Shown here one piece after another: positions 11,109-22,621 of a DNA stretch of 64,000 nucleotides (positions are counted from its first letter, which is position 1; each line of letters begins with the position of its first letter). A model generated the notes under the pieces. That model made no database searches. It saw nothing but the letters and a program-made list of their open reading frames with translations, and had not been told where the DNA came from. Location: positions 4,281,942 to 4,345,941 of the forward strand of contig OY365818.1 in NCBI GenBank assembly GCA_959347315.1. Reading direction: 5' to 3'. This DNA is from Bimastos eiseni (lineage: Eukaryota > Annelida > Clitellata > Crassiclitellata > Lumbricidae). The translations under genes were made by a program, and so were the position numbers.

Positions 11109-14100
11109 ATCATAAAGCTGTGGATATAGGTGATGTCGTCTTGAATAAGATAAAAAGTCCTATAAGCACTTTTAAAGTGTTAAATATCTAACGAATCACA
11201 AAGACGTTATTTCTTGGCTGGACTTGAAAATGGTGTAGGTAGTTTGGAAGGACAGACACGCAGTTCAACTGGTTATGCACCAATGAGCAATGACATGGAA
11301 ACTATTCCGGAACCCGAAGATGATGGTCGCAGTCCATGTGTTCGGGCGTTCGTCGCAAACTTTGAACGCCGCGACTCGAATGCCGGAATCGGCAACGAAA
11401 ACAAACCCCCGGTTATGACGAAATCCAAAGTCGCGCTTCTCCGGCAGACATTGGGAAAGACTTCGGACTCTGTTAAGTCCACATCGTCCGACTCCGAAAC
11501 CGGCTCCAGGATCCACGATGCCGGGGATTCGGACGGAACAAACGATGGCCCGGAACAGATCGTCTCTGTTGCCAAGTTGAAGCAAAACCTCCAGAAATCA
11601 GCTAGTGAGAAACCGGTGGCTCCGTGGGGTTTCGGGGGCGTTGGGCGGTCGGTCAAGGAAACTAAGAGGCCAACACCAAAGAAGAGGAGTGATGCGGCAG
11701 TGGAGGTCGAGGGGAAACCGCCGAAAATTGATACTAATCCAACTACCAGCGATCGCAGTAAACGCAAAATGAATAACTCGTTTAAACAGGCACAACATAA
11801 TCTTATCGCATCGCCTGTTCGGACAGAATTTCTTGACGAAAGCGTGTTCAGCAGCGCGACCGCTTCGGAAGTATCGGGTCAGAGTACCAGCTTGCCATGT
11901 CAGCTCAGTCGATCGTCGTCTGGCGACAACCACACTGTCGAGAAACACAAGTTAGCTCCGAAAGTTCTTCCGAAGCCGGTGCCGCGAACTACCAAAGCGA
12001 AACAGGTTAACGTGAACCACGAACGAAGTCAGTCGGACGACAAGTGTGAGAGAATGGCGTATCAGAACAAGAACGCGACACTTGACGACGGTTCTAACCT
12101 GTCGGCGAGCAGAAAACCGGGAAGCAATGAAAGCCTGCTCGGAAATTCTACGTCCAACGGACTAATCGACACTCTAGAGGTATTTCATCCTGAAAGAATG
12201 GAGACGGTTATATGCTCGGAGGAGCATGTTGACCGTCTGCAGGATATGCACGCGACTGAGAACGTGGCCGGTGAAGAAGCACTTGACTCCACTAGCACGC
12301 CCAATGATGTTGTTTCGGAGAACATCGAAACTACTGAAGATTGTGGTGCTTATTGTGCCACTAGCAGAGACAAATTGGATACGGATGGCCATCTGAAAGT
12401 TTCCGATGAAGACTCTGTTCATAGGACACGTGACGGTTCAGGCGTTCCACCCGTTGATGCAAGAACGCGTAACACAAGCTCAATCGATGACAAAAATTCT
12501 GACGATGGTGAGGATCGGGAAGTGGACAATGCGATCATAGCTAGGCGAGCGATTATTAAAGGCGATGAGGAACATATTCCAATGGGATCTCTGTCCGATC
12601 GTCACATAGGTTCAGAGCGAATATCTGAGGAGCAAAACGACCGTGCTTCAAGCAGCGTCTCGTCTGAGCATGTGACCGATTTAGTTGTAACTGATGACGA
12701 ATCGATCACGGATGATAATAGACGTTCACAGATGGAATACGATGAGCCTACGTTGCTGTCTGAGGAAAACAGGGCTGAGTCACCAGACGATGATTTGATG
12801 CACAGCGCTGATTCGATTTCTCAGCCGCACAATTCTACTCAGGCGCACGACAATCTGCCGGCAAATGGGGATGCAATCGAATCATCCCCTGGTGAGTACG
12901 ATGATGATGATCAATCTGCTGAAGATTCGCGATTTCTTCTCTGCATGGGCCCTGATTTCGTTGCAGACATCAGAGAGTTGGGCTCGTCATCTTTAGAGGA
13001 GAGGGACTACGAAGCCCTCGCTACTGTTGTCTGCTGCAAGATGTTTGAAGAAGAGGAGGAGGAGAATGTCGGTTGGCGGTTGTGTCCGCCAGAAACCTAT
13101 AGGTCAACCGTCGACTATGTTGGCTCTTTGTTTGAGGATGATATTCTCGTTGGCATTGGGGAAAGAAACCTTAGTGCACGGACTGTTGAAGAATCGTCTT
13201 TCATGTCTTTCGACTTGTTGAGGGTAGGTAATTCTAGGTTTTCGGATTTTAGTTTAATAACCAATAGGTCAATCTGACCCATTCTTCTCTGGCCTTAAGA
13301 CTGTTCTATTTGACTGAGGCTGGGCTGCAAGTAGATGGCCTTGAAGGGGCACTATTTAAAACTGTTGCAATAATAACAATAATAATGATCTTTGTAACTT
13401 AGAATTTTATAAAATACAATTAGCCTGATCTTTGCCAAACCTTTGCAGTCGAAATGAGATTTTGTGGTATGAGTGATTCATTGTAAGGAAAGCCTTGGGA
13501 CTTAATTAATGTACTGTTAACTAAAGCAAGCTGGGTGAACTGATTTTTTATCTATAGTAAATACAATTATCATCTCATTTACTAATTTTTTCCTGTTAAC
13601 TTCAACTGCTTAAAGCAATTTCGTAGAAAGTGCGTGTAGATCAAGTATGTGTACAGTGAGTTCCTCTTAAATTAAGAAATGTCTCAAGCTGACAGAAGTG
13701 AGTGGGTATGACAGGTATGATGTGAAAATGAATCAGTTGCCCTCCAGCATGAATATTTGACCGTATGTGTGTAACTGGGGTGGTGTGATGGTGTTCCACG
13801 TGAGTGGTTTTGAGCGTAGTTCTTTTCAGAGGGTGTAAAATAATGAGTTCAGTTCAACAGATGTTTTGTTGAGGCATTCTGTGTTGCATGTTAAGCTGAA
13901 GCGTTGATCTTCCCATGCAGAACAATGCATTTTCAGTAACTATCTTTCAGTGTATATCCTCTATTGGCACAACTTTGCATGTGGACAATTATTAAATCAT
14001 ATGATTATGGTTTAATAATTAGAAAATCGTTTAATAATAATTAATTATTCATTTGATTATGGTTTAACAATTAGTAAATTAGTTATTAAATCATTTGATA

Positions 14101-17100
14101 ACGGTTTAACAATTAGTAAACCATTCAATAATTATTGAATCATTTGCAGGAATATTGACTTTTTGTTGGCAAATCGTATTTTCATTGAACAAACATTATA
14201 TGGTTTTAAAATTTAAAACACAGAAATTATTTTACTTGTAATTAGACATTTATATAGCAGTTCATTATAATGGATTGAATTAACAAGGATCAAATTGAAG
14301 GAATCAGCCTTTTAAAAATCTAAACAACACCATGCAAAGCAGCTGTTCTTGTAGATTGTTGTAATATATCTGTCCTTAATTTATTTAATGCAATTCTGTA
14401 TATATATATATTATGACTCTTATCATGGTCATGTCAAGACGCATGTACTCTAAAGAGATGCATTTTTAATGGGGCTATGTTGTGTATTGATTTGGTAGGG
14501 CATTTGCACTCAAACGAAAATATTGTTAATCAATATTATTATTATTTCTCACTAACCGCCGATGCCAGTGATGATGGTAATAAAATGATATAAAACAGTA
14601 TTGATTTGAAGAACAGAATATGTTCTGGTTGGCAGATCGAAACGGGAAAGGCAATAGAAGGATATGCTAGCCTTGAAAATCTCTGAAATGCTGGTGACTT
14701 CATTTTCTTAGCCTCAGCATATGAGGGCGGGTGACCTGTCCTTCCTCGTGGTCTGATCTTTGAGTTGACAGCACTCAGTTATGAGTGTACTCATAGCTGA
14801 GTTGGCCAGGGTGCGTGGGTGCAGCCAAAATCTTGTGACAATTCTCTCCCCTAACAGGGATTTGAGCCCTGATATCGTAATTACGACCATCTATATAACG
14901 CCGAAGATAACAGGCTACTTCTATGGTGCTGTAAATTTGAACTCTACGTGGTTGACAGTAAGGAAGGCCAGCCAATGGACTATCGCAAACACACAGCTGG
15001 AACATCAAATGAGCGGGGAATGTTTGAGTTAAGTGATAGAGCTCTTTAGAAGTACTTGTTAAGCTAAGCTCAATTGTTACATATTCATGCTGTTTAGCAA
15101 CTCGTGTATGTGGTCAAAACGTTAAGCACGTCTGCCGATTAGACCGATCTCTCTGTCCGATAGAAGAGATAGAGAGGTTGTCAGGAGGTGATTGGCAAGA
15201 TGAATACATGCAGACAGAGTTGGTCTAAAGTACAATTAGTACTTGTATGTTTGACTCACCCGGGATTTGAAACGTAGAGAAACCGAGACTAAAGAACAGT
15301 GACTGAATCTATTTTGTATATACATATGTTTTAGGGCTGCGTATTTTAACTATTAATTTGTCGATTAAATGGATGTTGGATTGTATATATTTGTAGGAAG
15401 CGCTCTTAGACAAGGCTACAAAGAAATTGGAATGTCTGAAGCTTCGGAGAAAAAAACTCGAAGTTGCTGCCGCGAAACAGGTCGAATTCGAAGAAGTGGT
15501 ATGAAGATCACGTATAATTCTATCCTTTGAGGGCCTTTTGAAAATAACATTTTTTTTTTTGGCAAAATTTCATGATAATAATGCAATGAATTTTTGAGTG
15601 ACCCAGTTCAGAGATACTATAAAAATGTTGCATTTCAGAAGTCCTTAGAATTCTACTTTGTTCTGGCTGTTCTTATGCATGGAGAAACTCAATGTGTTCT
15701 GAAGCACACAAAGATGCAGCATGTTCTAATTCACTTAGAGATGTAATATGTTCTAATTCACTTAGAGATGTAATATGTTCTAATTCACTTAGAGATGTAA
15801 TATGTTCTAATTCACTTAGAGATGTAATATGTTCTAATTCACTTAGAGATGTAATATGTTCTAATTCACTTAGAGATGTAATATGTTCTAATTCGCTTAG
15901 AGATGTAATATGTTCTAATTCACTTAGAGATGTAATATGTTCTAATTCACTTAGAGATGTAATATGTTCTAATTCACTTAGAGATGTAATATGTTCTAAT
16001 TCACTTAGAGATGTAATATGTTCTTATGCACATGGAGATGTGATGTATTTTAATGGGAATTCTATTCTATTTACCGATTTATAAAGCGCCTCTCACAGTA
16101 CAACTTATTCAGAGGCGCTCATTTATTGTAGTGTCCGGTATTCCCATACACATAGAGATTCCACATGTATTAATGCAAATAGATGTAATACGTTACTCTG
16201 CATCTGTTTCTCTTTATATGTTTTCCGTTTTCATTCTAGCTTTCCTTTTAAACGTCAGTTTATCATTACCACGTTTACCCAAATTCTGTCACTAACACAT
16301 TCTTTTGTTTCCATCACAAAGTCATGAATGAGTCTTTACTGGCAGCATTTATGAGCAATCTGATCTTTATCATTTAAATCGCCAGTTAAAAAAATTACTG
16401 GTTTATTCCGGCCTCTTCATGACCTGCCTTGTCACTGGCAGCGTGCATTCGTTCACCTCTCAGCTTCAGATTTTACCGATTTGCACATTAGTGCTTTAAA
16501 TAAATTTATACATTTTAAATGACTTTAACCGTTTGCAGAGTGTGCTTAATTAAGATCTATCTTTAAGACATTCATGTTGAGCTTCAGTTTTCACTTGAAT
16601 AACTTCAGATGTATGGCTGTACTACTGTTCTGTCTGATCCAATATGAAAATGTATTTATTAACTGTTGAAGTCTAATACTGTTATCAGGGATAGGAATTG
16701 AAGATATACGAGTGAACAAGTGTCATATTTCATCTTTAAATGCTCGAAATTATCAGATAACTTTATATCATGTTTCTATAGTGACTCTATCTTATCATAA
16801 TTGGGTAAGTTAAAACTCTGTTCATAATATAAAAATACTAGCTACAAATAACGGCGCCATGAATTGTACGATTTTTACCATTCTGGGTCTTTCTTTGTTT
16901 TCCATTATTGAACGAGGTTGTTGCCCTTAAATTAATTGAGCTACAGGTTAACTCGATTATCCATTATCCAACACACTTGCATAATTGTGTGAAATTCTAA
17001 TGTGCTTATTATGAATAAACGTGTAACTGAATGTTTTATTATGCTTTGTAAAATTGTACAGTTAATGAGGCATTGTTGAAACTTGTAAATTCATTGTTTA

Positions 17101-17431
17101 TTTTCTGTGCTTTTAATTGTGGCAACGGAAAATATTTGTTAGTCTTGTTTGTGTGCTTGTAGTTGGCTGCTTTGGTGAAGGAGAAGGTCGACTCTCGACA
17201 GTACAGTAAATATCGTTCGACTCTTGAGGAGTTTGACCAAGTGAATCACCTTCTGTTGATGCTTTCGAGTCGTCTCGCAAACACGGACAACTCTCTTGAT
17301 CAGATTTCTTTCTCAGATCAAGAACAGCAGAAGGCAAGCAGCTCATCTCTCTCTGTCTGTCTATCTGTCTGTCTCTTTCTCTGTGTCTGTCTGTCTATCA
17401 AGGAGCTCAGTCAAATGTGTGCATCTATCTC

Positions 17432-17463
<32 letters not shown>

Positions 17464-17498
17464 GCTGTGTCTGTCTGTCTATCAAGGAGCTCAGTTGA

Positions 17499-17560
<62 letters not shown>

Positions 17561-17577
17561 CTGTGTCTGTCTGTCAT

Positions 17578-17613
<36 letters not shown>

Positions 17614-18158
17614 CGTCTGTTTCAATGTTATGTTGCTCCACTACTGTAACTAACCTTTTTTATAGTGCAGGTCATTGAGCCAGATTATTCAGGTGCTTTC
17701 TCTGTGCTACCCTTATTGTTGAGAATTACATTACAGTAGTGAAAACAATGTAAAGGATTATGGAACTTTTAGTAACAAATTCAAGTGCCTACAGTGCAGT
17801 GTGTGCACATTATATTTGTGCAACTTTGAACTGACAATTGTAAAGTTTTTCCCCCATTATTGTTTTCATTGTCTGCCTTCAGGTGCAGTTGATATCCAAG
17901 CGAGACAATCTAATCGAGAAGTTCAAGGAAGCGCGGTCGATAAAGGAGAGCAGTGAAACTCGTCGGATGCAGGTGGCCGACTGCCTTCGAAAGCGTCTCA
18001 CTCCAGCCGAATTTTTTGACTATCGGCAACTGGTAAAGACTAAATGCCAGTTGAAGATCGTGAGGCATTCGCTCGAAGACCGCGTCTCGCTCTCCGAGGA
18101 GCAGATCAAGATCCTGGTTGCGATCATCGAAAAGAATACCAGTGCTAGATATTGCTGA
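11109..18158 (+). CDS. Shroom: Shroom family protein (ASD2 domain at C-terminus)
   Basis: Shroom proteins bind actin and recruit Rho kinase (ROCK) through the C-terminal ASD2 coiled coil, driving apical constriction of epithelia. Exons: 11109-13223 (acceptor TTGTTGCAG; in-frame stop at 11181; first ATG 11283), 15397-15498, 17163-17333, 17883-18158 (TGA). All three junctions are phase 0, giving 829 aa from the 11283 ATG. The last 180 residues match ASD2: SKYRSTLEEFDQVNHLLLML corresponds to the vertebrate segment [20 protein letters not shown] (family knowledge), and FFDYRQLVKTKCQLKIVRH then LEDRVSLSEEQIKIL match its YEHFVKMKSALII...LEDKI.LGEEQLK. The protein ends just after ASD2, as in the family. 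The large exon is Ser/Asp/Glu-rich and disordered-looking, with no PDZ domain visible; an upstream exon could carry one. The intron at 17334 begins GC. Donor choice at 13223 could also be 13227, but only 13223 keeps phase. Confidence 0.85.
11283..13223 (+). CDS. Shroom: Shroom large exon (coding part)
   Basis: 647 codons from ATG 11283 to donor AGG|GTAGGT. The frame stays open to a TGA at 13277, but joining to the ASD2 exons in phase 0 makes 13223 the likely end. A longer reading from TTG 11214 is not needed: there is a stop just upstream at 11181. The content is low-complexity acidic and serine-rich, with basic patches such as KRPTPKKRSD near residues 150-160, and ends with the acidic run FEEEEEENVGW. 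The start context is weak (C at -3), so initiation at a nearby in-frame ATG (11295) is possible. Confidence 0.75.
13987..14150. repeat. AT-rich tandem repeat, three diverged copies
   Basis: Blocks of the form AATCATWTGATWAYGGTTTAA followed by CAATTAGTAAA recur at about 50-60 bp spacing. Confidence 0.7.
14695..14900 (-). mobile_element. SINE copy, 'CGGCATT-GAGGG' family
   Basis: Contains CTTCATTTTCTTAGCCTCAG and, on the minus strand, a good B box GGGCTCAAATCCC near 14867. Family members at 5545, 6533 and 52452. Confidence 0.6.
15397..15498 (+). CDS. Shroom: Shroom ASD2 exon 1
   Basis: 34 codons, reading EALLDKATKKLECLKLRR and then a heptad-like KKLEVAAAKQVEFEEV. Acceptor TTTGTAG, donor GTG|GTATGA. 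Forms the start of the ASD2 coiled coil. Confidence 0.8.
15499..17162 (+). other. Shroom intron 2
   Basis: Holds the 27-bp minisatellite (15722-16018), a SINE tail copy near 16070-16120 (GATTTATAAAGCGCCTCTC...) and otherwise AT-rich sequence without recognisable exons. Confidence 0.6.
15722..16018. repeat. 27-bp minisatellite, 11 copies
   Basis: Eleven near-identical 27-bp units beginning TGTTCTAATTCACTTAG; one unit has CGCTTAG instead of CACTTAG. Degenerate units flank it on both sides (TGTTCTGAAGCACACAAAGA before, TGTTCTTATGCACATGGAGA after). The unit is a multiple of three and has no stop in one + frame, so it gives an artefactual 9-residue protein repeat (CSNSLRDVI). It lies inside an intron. 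Confidence 0.95.
17163..17333 (+). CDS. Shroom: Shroom ASD2 exon 2
   Basis: 57 codons that include the best-conserved central ASD2 stretch (YSKYRSTLEEFDQVNHLLLM, then SSRLANTDNSLDQI). Acceptor GTGCTTGTAG. It ends CAGAAG|GCAAGC: no GT donor fits, while GC with a full AG|GCAAG context keeps phase 0 with the next exon. Confidence 0.82.
17345..17615. repeat. Compound (CT)n / (TCTG)n / (TA)n microsatellite
   Basis: Starts 12 bp after the GC donor of Shroom. A block CTGTGTCTGTCTGTCTATC plus AAGGAGCTCAGT occurs twice (about 17380-17414 and 17466-17497), showing an internal duplication of ~86 bp. A (TA)n run covers about 17502-17556. Confidence 0.9.
17883..18158 (+). CDS. Shroom: Shroom ASD2 terminal exon
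   Basis: 92 codons including the stop. Acceptor TGCCTTCAG. Contains FFDYRQLVKTKCQLKIVRH and LSEEQIKIL, the family's C-terminal ASD2 signature, and stops about 15 residues later. Confidence 0.85.
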   Translation: MQLISKRDNLIEKFKEARSIKESSETRRMQVADCLRKRLTPAEFFDYRQLVKTKCQLKIVRHSLEDRVSLSEEQIKILVAIIEKNTSARYC

Positions 18159-18805
18159 TCGATCCAGTTTTTTGCATTTTTATTTTGACAGTAGTTGTGT
18201 GTTCAGTGTGTGGTGCTGTTCTTGCAGAAGATTTGGTGATGTAAAGTTGCTGGTCTGACAGGGTTCATGTTAAAGGTTCCTCCTGTGAGGTTTAGCAAAA
18301 AGGTCAGAGACTGTGTAAACTTTGTAAAGGCTGTCTTGTAAATGTGTCCACTTTGTCCAATTATGTCCACTTGCGTAAATAGTCTTAACGATGATTTGTA
18401 GATAGTTTGGTATTTGTCGGTGGTATAAATATCGTGGTATGTGAATCTTTTTATAGATGTTTGGCTCCTGCTGTCACACACTTTGTAAGGTTAATGGGTG
18501 CACTGGTCTTGGGGAATCAGATACAAAACGCTGCTTGTGCAAAAGGTGCTGGTGATAACACGGTTTGACTAGAGCAAAATGGAAACAGTCGCAGGCGTAC
18601 AAATTTATTGATGGGTTGGGAGATATTGAATTTACCTGCTGCATCATAAAATATGATAAATCTGCACAGATTGCTTTTGTAAAGTGTTGACAACAGTTCA
18701 GCATAACAACAGATCAATATTCTTCAAGCTTTGAGCAATGTATGCATGATGCATAGTCTTGGCTTTGTGAAAGATAAGTTTCCCTCAAAACAAATGATGC
18801 CATTT

Positions 18806-18898
18806 GAGACAGATAGGTTCAGGTATTTTGAGGACTAAGACAGATGGGTTCAGGTATTTTGAGGACTAAGACAGATAGGTTCAGGTATTTTGAGGATA
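18806..18898. repeat. 31-bp tandem repeat, three copies
   Basis: Units of GACAGATAGGTTCAGGTATT plus TTGAGGACTAA, with one A/G difference in the middle unit. Confidence 0.9.
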
Positions 18899-19729
18899 GG
18901 TGTGATAATGTGATATGGTTGTGGTGTTTGGGATTTTGGCTACAGCTCGAGCAAAAGCATTATGAATGGCGGTTTATTGGGAAGATGTCTCATATTCGTG
19001 AAAATCAATCTTATAACCGGCTTCACTAAGTCTTTTGTTTTAATCACTCTTTCATTTTTGTTCAATTATATCTGCAACTATTAATGCAAGGGTGTCAAAC
19101 ATTTTTGTAGTGGCTGGCCAGTAGCAATATTTTCCAGCAAGTGGTGGACAAGAGTGTCGAAGGCGCATGAGGAAAATGGGGTAGGGATCTCAGAGGGGTC
19201 ATACATACAGCTTTGAGAACGTGATAATGCATTATCAGTTACAAACATCACAAAAACTCTTAAAAATTACAAATTGGACCTTTTATTCTCGATTCTTTAG
19301 ACAAGGCTCTGTGGCCAGATGTATGTTGTGGGCGGGCCAGTAATGGCCTACGGGCTTTCTCTTTGAAACCCTGCTTTAATAGCAAGAGTATAGTAATAGC
19401 AACTAGGTAACCAATCCAACTCATAGTTAAAACTGTCTGTGAATTTGGTTAAACTGATAGTGAATAAGATGAATATCAGGCATAATCGTGGATGTATGTT
19501 CTGTGCTTTATAAAACTCACTAAACTCCAACTCTAAGATTTGTGTTTTAAATTTCTTCTACTCGAACACTATGTGTAGTATTGAAAATTTGTACCTAGAT
19601 ACATTTTGAAGAGGGGTTTTTCTAATTTTTCACTGATCTTTTCAGAATTGAAACTCACTCTCTCTACATGTCATTACGATTTTGACCTGTCACCAGAATT
19701 AACAGAGCAGCTTGGCTATTGTGGATTGA

Positions 19730-19800
19730 TTTGGTATTGCGCCAGTGAATAAGCGGGCTCCCTGACGTGGCTTTTGTGGGGGCTGAGAAATTTTTGAACA
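19730..19800 (+). mobile_element. Truncated LINE 3' end
   Basis: GCGCCAGTGAATAAGCGGGC and the trailing GAGAAATTTTTGAACATTTAC match the unit at 5055-5210 with substitutions. Confidence 0.45.
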
Positions 19801-20970
19801 TTTACTTTCTACAACGTTAAATTGTCTAAATAATTTTTTTATAGTACCCGAGTTTTCTGTAAAATCTTGATTATGTACATGTCGGGATGCTTGATATAGT
19901 GTGTTTGAAGTACCTCACAAATTCGCTGTATTACCTACCTGCAATTCCTTTCTAACATCCCATGTTGTTTCTCCACAATGTCTTGAAAAGGCTGGGTATT
20001 CAAAGTTCATGAACAGGCTTATCCTTGCCAAGGCATGATCACTGCAGAATTTTACCAGTCGTGTTACTCTGGGGTTTGGTACCACAATGAGAGATGTCTG
20101 TGCTGAAGACAGTGACACCATAGAAGACATTTAATTAAACTTGTATGTTTCCTGAGAGGTTGGGTTTTGTTTTAGAGTGTTAGAATCCAGCTGTACTACG
20201 ACTGAAATTTATTTTCTATAGTTCGCGACTTCGAACTGATTCCTTAAGTGAATGTTGGGTCCTTTTTGCCGCGATCAAGCATTCAGCTAAAATTTTAAAC
20301 AATTCTTTTTACTTTTGCCGAGATCAAGTCTAGATGGTGATTGACATCGTTTTGCTAATCAATGTTGATCATTCTATTTGAAAACATGTATCAACCATTT
20401 GTTTGGAGGTTGATATTCATGCTGTTAACTGATCAATATTTTGTGTTTGGCTTTCGCTTGTGTCCGGTTATAAATATGATTATGACGTTTAGAGGAATTA
20501 AGTGATGTGTATGTTGTCCGTGTTTTATTTGTTATGAGAGGTTTCTACCGCTCCTCAGACTCACTCGTCTAAGTAACTGAAAAGATGTTGGGGACCAAGT
20601 CTTTACATAGTTCAGAATTATGTTCTTAATTCAAAGTGAAGAGTTGTATAAATTATTTTTTCTGATATTTTGCTACACCTAATTTAGATGGGTGATCATT
20701 TTAATTCACAGATTTCGTCTGTGACATATTAACATGTAACATATTATCCTGTGTGTATGTAGTCGTTTGTTGTCCACACCCAAGATGTTTTTCACAACTT
20801 AAACACTGGCTATTGCTCGTAATTGCTGACCATCGAAATGAATCTCCAGTTTTGGTACGAATTTCCTATTTATTTCTCGTTCTGATGTGTGATGCCGCAT
20901 CTGAAAAGGGACCACTTGGCAAGTTTGGAGTAGTTCATACTGCCATGATTGATAACATTCTGAAAATAGT

Positions 20971-21029
20971 GATCTTTAAGCAAAGATGGTAGAGTCGTAT
21001 TCTCAACTCTACCATCTTTGCTTTAAGGA
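20971..21029. other. Near-perfect hairpin
   Basis: Left arm TTAAGCAAAGATGGTAGAGT (20976-20995), a 10-nt loop, and right arm ACTCTACCATCTTTGCTTTAA (21006-21026) pair over 20 bp with one bulged base; outer bases extend the stem to about 26 bp. Either a snap-back palindrome or a small-RNA precursor-like structure; sequence alone does not decide. Confidence 0.7.
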
Positions 21030-21605
21030 TGTACTGTTATAGAGTTTTGGTAGGATTTCCCACTTGCTGTACCTGAAAGATGATATTTTCAGTAAAACTC
21101 ATTTAAAGTTAAGTTGCAAATCACTTGCATTTGACTCGTACACTTCCACAAATAGAGAAACATTAGGCCTATGCTTCGATTTAACTACATTAATATCCAT
21201 CACATAATTTTCAGAATTATTTGCTGATGATGTTTGTTTGAATAGCTTTGGCTTAGAAATTATTTAGTTTCAGATTGATGCCTCGAGAATATTGATGGAG
21301 AATTGTGAAACCTGATATGAACAATATTTGCGATGATCTATATTCTTGAACTAGGCTAGCTCTTGGCCTTACAGCCAAGATTCGCCTGGCATTGCATTTT
21401 GGACACGGCGGGTGCGGCTCTTCGCTTTGGCGAACGCTCTGAGTGAATCCGTGTTCATATAGCTAGCGCGTCTGATTTTCAAATGAAATGGCGTATCTTA
21501 GTATTGAAATCCAGCGTTCTGGTCCCTATTCATATGAGGCAGACGACGCAGTCATGTCGCCGCAGTGAGCCAAGCAACCGCGCTAAGAACCCTAATGATG
21601 AGGCC

Positions 21606-21770
21606 AGTAATCGTAATCTCCAAGCTTCTAAAGCGCCACTTGGAAGCTAAGCGCAGGGCGCCAGCTTATTCACGAGCGCTGCGTCAAAAAGGAATGGTTG
21701 TTCGAAGGATAGTCAGTGGGAGGTCAAAGTTCGGTTTCCAGAAGGTCAGCAGGAAGGTAGAGTAGCTGTT
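21606..21770 (-). mobile_element. LINE 3' UTR, minus strand
   Basis: On the minus strand it reads TTCTGGAAACCGAACTTTGACC ... CAGCGCTCGTGAATAAGCTGG ... GGAGATTACGATTACT (excerpts). It matches 5055-5210 over its whole length and lies directly downstream of the reverse-transcriptase tail at 21805-22190 on the same strand. Confidence 0.65.
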
Positions 21771-21804
21771 AAGGAGGGTGTCGCTTTGATCGTGGATTGA
21801 TAGG

Positions 21805-22190
21805 TGGAATGTCTAGTAATGAGTCTGGGTAAGAGTTATTGAAAGGTGAGATTTCAGTTTTGAATCGAAAGCTCGGGGTGTGATGTTGCATGACGGGCAG
21901 TGATGATGGAGAAACCGAGGAGGCACGAAATTCAAGATGAAGGTCGTTCCCGGTGCGGCGTTTGATATGGCGCGGTTGGAGAACTTGAGATGTAATCGGG
22001 TGTCGAGTGAGGTTGAGGCAAGAGGACGGTCGGGTAGAGCGGGTTGGCTGCACGGTGAAGAGTTCCCAAAGATATTTTGGGCTGGAAATATTATATGGAG
22101 TCGTAAGTTAGTGATAAGACTTTGAAGTGAATGCGCTCTGGGATGTCTGAGCAAGTCTATTCGACTCATAATAAAGGCATGCTCAAGAAC
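21805..22190 (-). pseudogene. Degenerate LINE reverse-transcriptase C-terminus
   Basis: Minus-strand frames contain HAFIMSRIDLL, LKFSNRAISNAAPGT and, after a frameshift near 21950, NDLHLEFRASS and FRFKTEISPFNNSYPDS. These follow the order known for L2/CR1-type LINE ends (HAFI.SR.DYC, then L.FSNR...AAP.LWN.LP, then FK..LK..LF). Frameshift and internal loss show an inactive copy. Confidence 0.6.
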
Positions 22191-22621
22191 CACTAGAGCG
22201 TCATGAGAATGCGTAAATGCGCATAACCTTTTGGTAATAATCAAGTTTTTTAATTGCTCCCAAATTAAAATACAATAACACATGACCAGAGTTCATATCA
22301 ATACGGACTTCAGTCAGTTTGTATACAACAGCGTACCACACCCTCTAGCGACCGAACTATTCGCCTATGGCTGAGACCCTGCTAAAGGATCTTCAGGCGA
22401 ATGCAGAATAGCAGAATAATGTAGGCCTACAAAATGTTTAGACGAGCGTCAAAGGTTAAAATATATAATTTATATCTACGGTAGCTTCCCACGAGCTGAG
22501 ATACATTGAACTGAATTATTATAGGATTATATTATAGAATTACTATAGCTCAGATATACAAAATCGAAGAAACAAATATTGAAATAAGCGACAGAGAATG
22601 CTAAAGTTCAAATGTATTGGA

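Larger units (their letters stand above)
13224..15396 (+). other. Shroom intron 1
   Basis: Contains a SINE tail-like piece at 13310-13380 (TAGATGGCCTTGAAGGGGCA...AATAATAATG), an AT-rich threefold repeat (13987-14150) and a SINE at 14695-14900. No additional exon was recognised. Confidence 0.6.

Noticed and set aside
11214..11216. TTG as start of Shroom
   Set aside because: A non-ATG start is not needed; ATG 11283 follows in frame.
15722..16018. Possible CRISPR array
   Set aside because: The units are head-to-tail without unique spacers and the DNA is animal. The 22-bp array at 62.6 kb is rejected for the same reason.
15692..16084. 130-codon frame with CSNSLRDVI repeats
   Set aside because: Produced by the 27-bp minisatellite inside a Shroom intron; diverged flanks carry no protein-like signal.
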